Source: an uncultured Bacillota bacterium (GTDB lineage: Bacteria; Bacillota; Clostridia; Caldicoprobacterales; UBA3941). From it: DNA of 5,957 nt. Of this stretch, positions 1 through 5,800 are shown piece after piece; the first letter of the stretch is position 1, and each line of letters opens with the position of its first letter. The DNA is taken from assembly GCA_937960725.1 (NCBI GenBank), contig CALGOY010000069.1, forward strand, positions 1-5,957. The letters run 5' to 3'. The notes beneath the pieces are model-generated. The model saw only the letters and a program-made list of their open reading frames with translations, ran no database searches and had not been told where the DNA came from. The position numbers and the translations under genes were made by a program.

Positions 1-7
1 ATTTCCA

Positions 8-505
8 TCACCAATATATTTTTTTTCTTAATTTACTTGATGTTCTCCATACCGCCACAATCTTTCCTGTGTCAGGATTTATTTGAACTCTTGCATTTTC
101 ACCTATGTATTCTTTACTAGGTCTACCTTTGTCATCATATTTTATTTTACCAATACCCAAAGAATTTCGCAATGCATCTTCAATATCTCTGGAAGAAATC
201 TCTCTTTCGACAGCCCTTAATTTTAAATGATGACTAATATCATTTATTTTTATATTGTCTTTGGTCAGTATTCCTTTTAACTCATCATAATTTTGCCCAT
301 AATCAAATGGAACGCCTCTAGTTTTCTCTCTGCTATAAATCCTTCTTAATTGTGGATTTTTCTTTAAATGCTCTCTCATGGCTTCTTGATACTCTTTGAC
401 CTTGTTCTGATATTCCTTTCTGTCTTTTTCGCTAATGGACCCTTCTGCTAACCTTTTATACTTCCTTATCTGTCTTTCAATATATCTTTGCTGTTGTTCT
501 GCTTG
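8..505 (-). CDS. Phage minor capsid protein (Phage_min_cap2-like), C-terminal fragment with nuclease-like tail domain; 5' end missing
   Basis: Minus-strand reading frame, stop TGA at 8-10, open without a convincing start up to a TAG at 518-520 inside the CRISPR repeat. The first ATG (377-379) is internal: residues encoded upstream of it (AEQQQRYIERQIRKYKR, about 455-502) resemble the conserved A-S-Q-x-QR-x-x-ER-x-IR-x-x-KR block of phage minor capsid protein 2 (SPP1 gp7-type head proteins), followed by a charged helical stretch and 'HLKKNPQLRR'. The last 75 or so residues form a separate domain: HHLKLRAVEREI, then DDKGRPSKEYIGENARV, then INPDTGKIVAVWRTSSK. That pattern resembles DUF4258 or the phage BECR-fold nuclease domains often fused to head proteins. 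In the family the protein is several hundred residues long, so the N-terminal part is absent. Family assignment is from memory of motifs; nuclease activity is inference. No other phage gene is visible, so this is a fragment, not a prophage in place. Confidence 0.68.
   Translation of the reverse strand, partial: QAEQQQRYIERQIRKYKRLAEGSISEKDRKEYQNKVKEYQEAMREHLKKNPQLRRIYSREKTRGVPFDYGQNYDELKGILTKDNIKINDISHHLKLRAVEREISSRDIEDALRNSLGIGKIKYDDKGRPSKEYIGENARVQINPDTGKIVAVWRTSSKLRKKIYW
467..504 (+). other. Candidate CRISPR spacer/protospacer shared with the phage gene
   Basis: These 38 bases lie directly left of the first CRISPR repeat and are at the same time coding sequence of the phage minor capsid gene. 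They have exactly the length of the one certain spacer (535-572). The three bases before them on the same strand (464-466) are CCT, which fits the 5' CCN/CCW PAM described for clostridial type I-B systems. Inference: this is a real spacer whose phage target is present in the same DNA sample, and the contig switches here between array and phage. The sequence alone does not prove it. Confidence 0.45.
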
Positions 506-602
506 TTTGTAGTCTACCTATGAGGAATTGAAATCATCAAGCCTACTGGTTCTGATCATAGTGCATCCCTCCGTTTGTGGTCTACCTGTAAGGAAAAGAA
601 AA
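505..602 (+). CRISPR. Trailer-end remnant of a type I-B style CRISPR array (two repeats, one spacer)
   Basis: First repeat 505-534 (30 bases, begins GTTTGTAGTCTACC, ends GAGGAATTGAAAT) has the form typical of clostridial and thermophilic Firmicutes type I-B repeats, with the ATTGAAAY 3' end that becomes the crRNA 5' handle. Spacer 535-572 is 38 bases. Second repeat 573-602 matches the first at 24 of 30 positions and is degraded mainly in its 3' part (GGAAAAGAAAA instead of GGAATTGAAAT). A decayed last repeat marks the end far from the leader, so the array should be transcribed left to right with its leader to the left, outside this window. The terminator at 675-708 supports that. No cas gene is present. 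More repeats to the left are expected but replaced by phage DNA. Two repeats only, so the call leans on recognition of the repeat family. Confidence 0.8.
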
Positions 603-674
603 TCCAAGAGAGTTTTCTGAAATAATCTTCATTTTGGGAGCATCTAAAAAAACTACAATTTATGAATTATCATG

Positions 675-708
675 AAAGCAGTGCTATGAATAGCACTGTT
701 TTGTTTTT
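675..708 (+). terminator. Intrinsic terminator after the CRISPR array
   Basis: Stem CAGTGCTA (679-686), loop TGAA, TAGCACTG (691-698), extended by A-T pairs from AAA (675-677), followed by TTTTGTTTTT (699-708). Classical hairpin plus U-tract for left-to-right transcription, 70 bases past the last repeat, so it most likely ends the pre-crRNA transcript and insulates the next gene. Confidence 0.8.
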
Positions 709-731
709 GACTAGGCAAAGTTTTTTGCTGG

Positions 732-740
732 TGTTATAAT
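732..740 (+). promoter_or_regulatory. Extended -10 promoter of the dead GDPD gene
   Basis: TGTTATAAT gives a perfect -10 hexamer (735-740) with the TGn extension. No good -35 sits at 16-18 bases; a TTGACT at 707-712 is 22 bases away, too far. The start codon region follows about 60 bases downstream. Probably a relic, since the gene it serves is broken. Confidence 0.5.
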
Positions 741-801
741 TAGAATGTAATTATTCAGCTAGTTTTCTTTATATATTGAAGTAAATTTTGAAGGAGTATA
801 C

Positions 802-1639
802 ATGATGAAGCAAAAGATAATTTTGTTTTTTATTGTATTATTTGTTTTTATTTATATTAATAATAGCTCTTTATTTGTCAGCTCTAGCAATGAGAGGCCA
901 TTTCTTCTTGCCCATAGGGGATTGGCTCAAACTTTTCCTAAGGAGGGAATAACAGCTGATACGAATACGGCATCATGCCCTAGAGTATAGGACTGACGGA
1001 GAAGGTAGTGTAAGGGATTATACAATGGAGGAGCTCAAAATGCTCGATGTTGGATACGGATATACCGCAGATGGTGGAAAAACCTATCCATTTCGAGGTA
1101 AGGGAATTGGCCTTATGCCTTCATTAGATGAAGTGCTGGATTATTTTCCAGACCGTTGCTTTTTAATACATATAAAAAGTAATGACAGGAATGAAGGGAA
1201 GCTATTAGCTGAATATCTTCGAAAGTTTAGTCAAGAGCGTTTAGCTCAATTAACCTTTTATGGCGGTGATGAGCCGATTGAAGCCCTTAAAGAAGAGCTG
1301 CCCTATCTTCGAGTTATGTCCTATAAGACGATGAAAAAGGCTTTAGTTGAATACATGCTTGTAGGTTGGACGGGATACATACCGAATTCGATGAAAAACA
1401 CTTATTTTCATTTACCTTAAAAGTACGCCCGGATATTATGGGGATGGCCCCATCGGTTTATCGAAAGGATGGAGAGAGCTAATTCACTCTTTGTGCTAGT
1501 TGCAGGGGATGGGAAATGGTCTGAAGGATTTGATACTGTAGAGGATTTAAAGCAAATACCTTCTAATTATAGTGGCGGGATATGGACTAATCGCATAGAT
1601 AGAATAGGGCCGATATTCAGCGGCAAAACAGACCGTTAG
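802..1639 (+). pseudogene. Membrane-anchored glycerophosphodiester phosphodiesterase (GDPD), disrupted
   Basis: Three pieces of one GDPD gene. Piece 1 (802-990): SD AAGGAG at 791-796; the second ATG (805) has the better spacing. A hydrophobic signal-anchor (IILFFIVLFVFIYI) is followed by FLLAHRGLAQTFPKEG and DTNTA, the N-terminal GDPD motifs. Piece 2 in another frame (from about 980): LEYRTDGEG, then MEELKMLDVGYGYTADGG to NTYFHLP. Between them roughly 45-50 residues normally present are missing (about 145 bases by my estimate), taking the ExD and HD catalytic segment. Piece 3: after TAA at 1418-1420 the same frame continues with KYARILWGWPHRF, VLVAGDGKWSEGFD and GGIWTNRIDRI to TAG at 1637-1639; the stop replaces what is usually a Glu codon. 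An active enzyme would hydrolyse glycerophosphodiesters (lipid or teichoic-acid breakdown products) at the outer membrane face. With deletion, frame change and nonsense codon, it cannot work. Sequencing error could explain the stop but not the deletion. Confidence 0.88.
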
Positions 1640-1652
1640 CGAATTTATCCAA

Positions 1653-1681
1653 TAGACATCCAATGCTTTATAAGTTATACT
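1653..1681 (+). promoter_or_regulatory. Sigma-A type promoter of the lipoprotein-GH3 unit
   Basis: -35 TAGACA (1653-1658, 5 of 6), 17-base spacer, -10 TATACT (1676-1681, 5 of 6). Expected transcription start near 1688, giving a leader of about 68 bases that carries the hairpin at 1715-1750. It lies just after the end of the dead GDPD gene, so it belongs to the downstream genes. Confidence 0.65.
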
Positions 1682-1714
1682 AATATTAATCTTTGGATTA
1701 TTATATGAAACCAA

Positions 1715-1750
1715 ATCCCTCCCTAAATCGTCTAAAGCGTTGGGAGGGAT
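1715..1750 (+). promoter_or_regulatory. Leader hairpin that sequesters the Shine-Dalgarno site
   Basis: ATCCCTCCC (1715-1723) pairs perfectly with GGGAGGGAT (1742-1750), nine pairs of which six are G-C, with an 18-base loop. The 3' arm is the ribosome binding site itself (GGGAGGG, 1742-1748), seven bases before the ATG at 1756. There is no U-tract after it (AAAAAA follows), so it is not a plus-strand terminator. It should hold translation of the lipoprotein down unless melted or opened by a factor. The structure is seen; the regulatory role is inference. Confidence 0.6.
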
Positions 1751-1755
1751 AAAAA

Positions 1756-2103
1756 ATGAAAAAGTATTTAACTTTATTTATCTGCACTATGATAGCGCTG
1801 ATAGTCCTGGTGTCTTGCAATAATACGGAAAATAAGGATGAAGTATCGTTTACTGCTAGCGTTCTTGAAGTTAGTGAGTCAAGCTTATTGGTAGAACCAG
1901 TGGAAGGTTCTGATGAGCTGCGTTCTGCTGATAAGATTTCTGTTTCAATAGGAGAGGCAAAAATATTAAACTCCCAGGGCGAGGAGATAAGCATTGAGGA
2001 TATCGAGGTAGGAGCTAAGGTCGAAATCGTATATGATGGAACGATTGCAGAAAGCTATCCAGCTCAAATTCACAGGTGCTATCAAGTTAAAGTATTGGAA
2101 TAG
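1756..2103 (+). CDS. Small lipoprotein, DUF3221-like
   Basis: A 115-residue protein with a type II signal peptide: MKKYL, hydrophobic core to about residue 19, lipobox LVSC with the lipidated cysteine at residue 21. The mature part is about 95 residues of beta-rich, acidic sequence (FTASVLEVSESSLLVEPVEG, then ISVSIGEAKILNSQGEEISI, VGAKVEIVYDGTIAESYPAQI). This pattern, an OB-like beta barrel with the IAESYPAQI segment, recalls the DUF3221/YobA-like lipoproteins of Firmicutes, whose function is unknown. It would sit on the outer face of the membrane. The start is fixed by the SD GGGAGGG seven bases upstream, which is buried in a hairpin. It has its own promoter (1653-1681) and is followed after 30 bases by the GH3 gene with no terminator between, so the two are probably co-transcribed. 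No functional link to sugar metabolism is visible in the protein. Confidence 0.75.
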   Translation: MKKYLTLFICTMIALIVLVSCNNTENKDEVSFTASVLEVSESSLLVEPVEGSDELRSADKISVSIGEAKILNSQGEEISIEDIEVGAKVEIVYDGTIAESYPAQIHRCYQVKVLE

Positions 2104-2133
2104 ATGTAGTTTTTTAGAAAGGAACAAAAGAGA

Positions 2134-4440
2134 GTGGACAAATACAAGGACAGAACACTAGATATCGATGTTAGAGTGGATGATCTACTTTCAAAGATGA
2201 CTTTGAAAGAAAAAGTAGGTCAGCTAAACCAAAAGATGTTTGGTTGGAAAGCCTATAGAAGAAATGGAGACAAAATAGAACTTACAGATGAATTTAAGAA
2301 AGCTGTAGAGTTTGGCGGTGGCATGGGGGCTTTATACGGTCTGTTTAGAGCGGATCCGTGGTCGGAGGTTACCTTCGATACAGGGATACCGGTAGAAAAG
2401 TCTGCCCAAGTGGCTAATATGATACAGCAATACGTAATAGAAAATACTAGGTTGGGCATTCCAGTCCTAATTTCAGAAGAGTGCCCCCATGGCCACCAGG
2501 CCCTCGATGGAACTATGTTTCCAACTAATATAGGAATAGGCTGCACTTGGAATCCTAGCTTATACAAAGAAGCCATGTCCCAAGCTGCCGCTGAGATTAG
2601 GGCCCGTGGAGGAAACCTGGCTCTCGTATCCCTGTTGGATATTTTAAGGGATCCACGATGGGGGCGTAGTGAGGAGTGCTTTGGGGAAGACCCTTATCAC
2701 GCCGCAAAGATGACAGCAGCAGCTGTAAAGGGGCTTCAGGGAGAATCGCCGGAGGAACTGCAGGGCAAAGATAAAGTAGTTGCCATAATGAAGCACTTCT
2801 GCGCCCAAGGAGCGGCTGTAGGTGGTCATAATGCAGCGCCGGCATCCATTGGAGAAAGAGAACTTAGGGAAATTTTCTTGCCCGGCATGAAGGCTGGAGT
2901 AGAGGCAGGGGCTCTGGGCTGTATGGCTGCTTACAACGAAATTGATGGTATCCCATGCCACGCTAATAAAAAGCTGCTTACAGATATACTGCGCGGTGAG
3001 TGGGGCTTTGAGGGAATAGTTATGGCTGATGGAACGGCGATAGATAGGCTACTTATGCTAACTGGAGATTATGAGAGTGCAGCTGCTTTGGCTTTAACAT
3101 CTGGAGTAGATATTAGCTTGTGGGATATCGCTTTTACTAGGCTAGAGCAAGCGGTTGAAAGTGGTAAGGTTTCAGAGGAATATATCGATAGAGCTGTTAG
3201 AAGGGTATTGAAAGTAAAGTTCATGCTGGGATTATTTGACAATCCATACACTGACGAAAAACTAGCCAGCCAAGTAGTATATTCCCCTAGGGCTGAAAAA
3301 ATTAACTTGCAGCTGGCTAGGGAATCTATTGTACTATTAAAGAACGAGGATAATATATTGCCTATAGATAAAAAGCTAAAGAAGATTGCTGTAATAGGTC
3401 CTAATGCGGACAATCTCTATAACCAGCTGGGAGATTATACTGCACCCCAAAGGAAGGATACAGGGTTTACAGTTCTACAGGGAATAAAGGCTTTAGCATC
3501 TCCACAAACAGAAGTGATATATGCAAAGGGCTGTGGGATTCGAGATATGTCAAAGGAAGGGTTCCAAGAAGCTATAGATGCCGCGAAAGAAGCTGATATA
3601 GCTGTAGTGGTTTTAGGAGGAACTAGTGCTAGGGATTTTAACACTGTTTTTGATATTAATGGTGCTGCTATAGTAGGTAGAGACCCTTCGGAAATGGATT
3701 GTGGGGAAGGGGTAGACCTAGCTGATTTGGAGCTGGGGGGAGTACAGGTTGAGTTACTAAAGGAGATTAAAAAGACCGGCACTCCGGTTGTAGTAGTGCT
3801 CATCCAAGGCAGGCCCCACGCAATTCCATGGATAGCTGAAAATTGCAAAGCTATTTTATGTGGATGGTATCCAGGAACCGAGGGAGGCAGGGCAATAGCT
3901 GAAGTTCTATTTGGAAACTACAACCCTTCGGGAAAGCTATCCGTTTCTATACCGAGGTCTTCGGCACAACTGCCGGTATACTATAACCATAAGGATTTAG
4001 GCTCTTCAATTTCGTATGTGGATATGGAGGCAACTCCTCTATATCATTTTGGCCATGGCTTAAGCTATACTAAGTTCAAGTACAGCAGGCTAGAAGTTTT
4101 GGATAATTCTCTAACTGTTAAAGATATAGAAAAAGGAAAGAACATAAGGGTAAAGGTTACTGTTGAGAACATTGGACAAGTTGCAGGAGGAGAGGTTGTT
4201 CAGCTTTATATAAAAGATCAGGAAGCCAGTGTTACGCGTCGAGTAAAAGAGCTAAAGGGATTTAGGAAAATTTTTTTAAAGCCTAGAGAGAAGAAAGATG
4301 TGGTTTTCTCCTTAGGCAAAGAGGAACTAGGCCTGTGGAATAGGGATATGGAGTTCTGTGTCGAAGCAGGCAATGTAAAAGTATTTGTAGGTAGCAGTTC
4401 TAAGGATTATATTGAAACTAGCTTCAAGATACACCCTTAA
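2134..4440 (+). CDS. Glycoside hydrolase family 3 beta-glycosidase (beta-glucosidase/beta-xylosidase type), cytoplasmic
   Basis: A complete 768-residue protein of usual GH3 length. GTG start; SD AAAGGA (2118-2123) ten bases upstream; the next in-frame Met is residue 22, inside the conserved LLSKMTLKEKVGQL opening, so GTG is needed. Domains: TIM-barrel with RLGIPVLISEECPHG (about 106-120), LRDPRWGRSEECFGEDP (171-187), the KHF substrate-binding motif (220-222), and GIVMADG with the probable nucleophile Asp299. The alpha/beta sandwich domain follows (about 395-605), with DCGEGVD carrying the candidate acid/base Glu525. A C-terminal fibronectin III-like domain begins near PLYHFGHGLSYTKF (635-648). 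No signal peptide or membrane segment, so it acts inside the cell on imported beta-linked oligosaccharides, releasing terminal glucose, xylose or arabinose. The exact sugar cannot be read from sequence. ADG at the nucleophile replaces the common SDW. It probably shares the upstream lipoprotein's transcript and converges on a LacI-family repressor gene that may control it. Confidence 0.92.
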   Translation: MDKYKDRTLDIDVRVDDLLSKMTLKEKVGQLNQKMFGWKAYRRNGDKIELTDEFKKAVEFGGGMGALYGLFRADPWSEVTFDTGIPVEKSAQVANMIQQYVIENTRLGIPVLISEECPHGHQALDGTMFPTNIGIGCTWNPSLYKEAMSQAAAEIRARGGNLALVSLLDILRDPRWGRSEECFGEDPYHAAKMTAAAVKGLQGESPEELQGKDKVVAIMKHFCAQGAAVGGHNAAPASIGERELREIFLPGMKAGVEAGALGCMAAYNEIDGIPCHANKKLLTDILRGEWGFEGIVMADGTAIDRLLMLTGDYESAAALALTSGVDISLWDIAFTRLEQAVESGKVSEEYIDRAVRRVLKVKFMLGLFDNPYTDEKLASQVVYSPRAEKINLQLARESIVLLKNEDNILPIDKKLKKIAVIGPNADNLYNQLGDYTAPQRKDTGFTVLQGIKALASPQTEVIYAKGCGIRDMSKEGFQEAIDAAKEADIAVVVLGGTSARDFNTVFDINGAAIVGRDPSEMDCGEGVDLADLELGGVQVELLKEIKKTGTPVVVVLIQGRPHAIPWIAENCKAILCGWYPGTEGGRAIAEVLFGNYNPSGKLSVSIPRSSAQLPVYYNHKDLGSSISYVDMEATPLYHFGHGLSYTKFKYSRLEVLDNSLTVKDIEKGKNIRVKVTVENIGQVAGGEVVQLYIKDQEASVTRRVKELKGFRKIFLKPREKKDVVFSLGKEELGLWNRDMEFCVEAGNVKVFVGSSSKDYIETSFKIHP

Positions 4441-4441
4441 T

Positions 4442-4491
4442 AAATAATGTCGTATACTATGGTGCATTCCTCCATGTATACGACATTATTT
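4442..4491. terminator. Long inverted repeat between convergent genes, probable bidirectional terminator
   Basis: A 16-base perfect stem (4442-4457 with 4476-4491, core AATGTCGTATAC / GTATACGACATT). One bulged T (4458) separates it from an inner stem ATGG (4459-4462) / CCAT (4472-4475) and a nine-base loop. It begins two bases after the GH3 stop and its right arm touches the repressor's stop codon. The stem is AT-rich and the U-tracts are weak (ATTATTTT on plus, ATTATTTATTA on minus), so termination is likely but not textbook. A protein-binding palindrome is an alternative. Confidence 0.65.
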
Positions 4492-5522
4492 TAAAAATCC
4501 GTAGACTTGCCCCAAACTATTTCTGAGTTGATATATGTTATTTCGATAGGAGATTTTGGATTTTCAATTCGGTAGAGCAATTGTTTTGCAAGGCGTTTCC
4601 CTAAATGGAAGGTATCCACATTTACCGTGGTTAATTTACCAGATACCATCGAATATTCAGTGCTGCCGTCATAGCCAGAGATAGCAACATCTTCTGGAAC
4701 CTTATACCCATGCTCTAATAAATATTGCATTAAAAAATTGGCAACGAAATCACTAACGCATACGAATGCTTGAGGCAATTTATCCAGCTTGTTTAAAAAA
4801 GCAGAAATTTCTTCGTAATATGTGTGAATACCAATCTTACCAGTCATACAATACTTATCCTGCACCTTTAAACCATTTTCTTTCATTGCAGCTAAGAAAC
4901 CCTCAAACCGCTCTTTATTAGTCAAAGCATAATGTATATCACCGATAAAGCCGATTTCCGTTCTGCCTTTTTTTATAATTTCATTGGTTATTTTTTTTAC
5001 ACTTCTCTTTCCTTCCAATATGATTAAATCTCCAGTAACTGTATCAATTGGAAAATCCGTCGCTACGTCGAGAAAAACTTTGGGCATGTTTAATCTATTT
5101 AACATGGAAAGAAGTTTAATATCATAAACATTGATAATTACTATTCCTTCCACTGTACCGTTATATAATATATCGGGAAGAGTATATCCTTCGTAATAGT
5201 TAGGGGGAAGATAGTTATACATTAAATTAACACCGTGTTTACCCAGCTCCTTTGCAAGGGCGTGGACGATGTTGATCCAAAAAACGCTAGGCTCTGTTCT
5301 AGAGATGACGACGGAAACAGTTTTATTTATATCTTCGCCATTTTGCTCAGCAGATTCTTTTGTTTTTTCCCCTGTTTTAACATAACCTGTCTCTTTTGCT
5401 GCCAAAAGCACCTGCTCGCGAAGTTTTTTTGATACGCCGGGCCGATTATTCAGCACCTTCCATACGGTAACCCTGGATATATTAAGCATATCCGCTATAT
5501 CCTGCATAGTAACTTTTTTCAT
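4491..5522 (-). CDS. LacI-family transcriptional regulator
   Basis: A 343-residue sugar-responsive DNA-binding protein of normal family length. Start ATG at 5522-5520 is chosen because SD GAAGGGGG lies five bases upstream and the protein then begins MKKVTMQDIADMLNIS, the standard LacI helix-turn-helix opening. A frame extension to a TTG at 5585 adds 21 non-family residues without an SD. HTH residues about 5-26 (recognition helix SRVTVWKVLNN), hinge about 45-60, then a periplasmic-binding-protein-like effector domain: VSVVISRTEPSVFWINIV, GTVEGIVIINV, GRTEIGFIGDI, AFVCVSDFVANFLMQYLLEHGY, VPEDVAISGYDGS, and TTVNVDTFHLGKRLAKQL near the C-terminus. Effector unknown; these bind mono- or oligosaccharides and usually repress nearby catabolic genes. 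It is convergent with the GH3 gene and divergent from the truncated gene at 5908. Likely targets are its own promoter and the divergent one, both flanked by a 23-base repeat. Confidence 0.93.
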   Translation of the reverse strand: MKKVTMQDIADMLNISRVTVWKVLNNRPGVSKKLREQVLLAAKETGYVKTGEKTKESAEQNGEDINKTVSVVISRTEPSVFWINIVHALAKELGKHGVNLMYNYLPPNYYEGYTLPDILYNGTVEGIVIINVYDIKLLSMLNRLNMPKVFLDVATDFPIDTVTGDLIILEGKRSVKKITNEIIKKGRTEIGFIGDIHYALTNKERFEGFLAAMKENGLKVQDKYCMTGKIGIHTYYEEISAFLNKLDKLPQAFVCVSDFVANFLMQYLLEHGYKVPEDVAISGYDGSTEYSMVSGKLTTVNVDTFHLGKRLAKQLLYRIENPKSPIEITYINSEIVWGKSTDF

Positions 5523-5621
5523 AACATCCCCCTTCTTCCCCTCAAGAGTATATCGAGCTGGCATATCGATGCTGTATTTTGACAAATTTCGATTAAAAAC
5601 AACTAATCTCTCGTTTGTTTA

Positions 5622-5650
5622 ATTATAGCATATTAACCCTTTATATTCAA
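5622..5650 (-). promoter_or_regulatory. Promoter of the LacI-family regulator
   Basis: On the minus strand: -35 TTGAAT (5650-5645), 17-base spacer, -10 TATAAT (5627-5622) with the extended TGC before it. Transcription should start near 5615, giving a leader of about 90 bases. The first copy of the 23-base motif touches the -35 hexamer (they share base 5650), a position suited to autoregulation. Confidence 0.75.
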
Positions 5651-5672
5651 AATATATTTACAAAAATTAAAA
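5650..5672 (+). repeat. 23-base motif, copy 1 (candidate operator)
   Basis: Core TTTACAAAA within an AAATAT-to-TAAAA frame, matching copy 2 (5801-5823) at 20 of 23 positions. It overlaps the -35 edge of the repressor promoter. It is not a palindrome with a central CG, unlike classical LacI-family operators, and AT-richness raises the chance of accidental similarity, so the operator role is inference. Confidence 0.4.
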
Positions 5673-5758
5673 TTATAAATTAAAAAATGTTAATTTTGTT
5701 AATAGAAATATTAAACTATATTAAGCTGATTTCGGTGAAAATATATGGAAAACACAGT

Positions 5759-5785
5759 AAATTTTAGCATTTGTTAGCTAAAATT
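5759..5785. repeat. Inverted repeat in the divergent promoter region
   Basis: AATTTTAGC (5760-5768) and GCTAAAATT (5777-5785) are perfect inverted arms around eight bases. It lies between the two promoters, about 55 bases upstream of the divergent -35. Possible dimeric regulator site; no U-tract, so not a terminator. Confidence 0.4.
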
Positions 5786-5800
5786 GCTGATGTTTTTCCG

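Noticed and set aside
558..574. Similarity between the spacer end (558-574) and the terminator loop (4459-4475), 14 of 17 bases
   Set aside because: A match of this length is expected by chance at about this frequency in a window of this size, and both contain a GGAGG-type sequence on the minus strand. No mechanism links them.
707..740. TTGACT (707-712) as -35 partner of TATAAT (735-740)
   Set aside because: The spacer would be 22 bases, too long for sigma-A; the TTGACT also overlaps the terminator U-tract. The extended -10 alone is the better reading.
1715..1750. Leader hairpin as transcription terminator of the GDPD gene
   Set aside because: It is followed by AAAAAA, not a U-tract, on the plus strand, and its 3' arm is the SD of the next gene.
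3069..3848. Minus-strand frames opposite the GH3 gene
   Set aside because: Low-complexity Ser/Ala/Pro-rich translations without SD, antisense to a fully conserved enzyme; shadows of codon bias.
5235..5432. Plus-strand reading frame of 65 residues inside the repressor gene
   Set aside because: It lies opposite a well-conserved regulator gene, has no SD or family resemblance, and is cysteine/phenylalanine-rich as expected of an antisense shadow.
5523..5585. N-terminal extension of the LacI-family protein to a TTG at 5585
   Set aside because: The extra 21 residues do not belong to the family, no SD precedes the TTG, and ATG 5522 has a strong SD and starts directly at the HTH domain.
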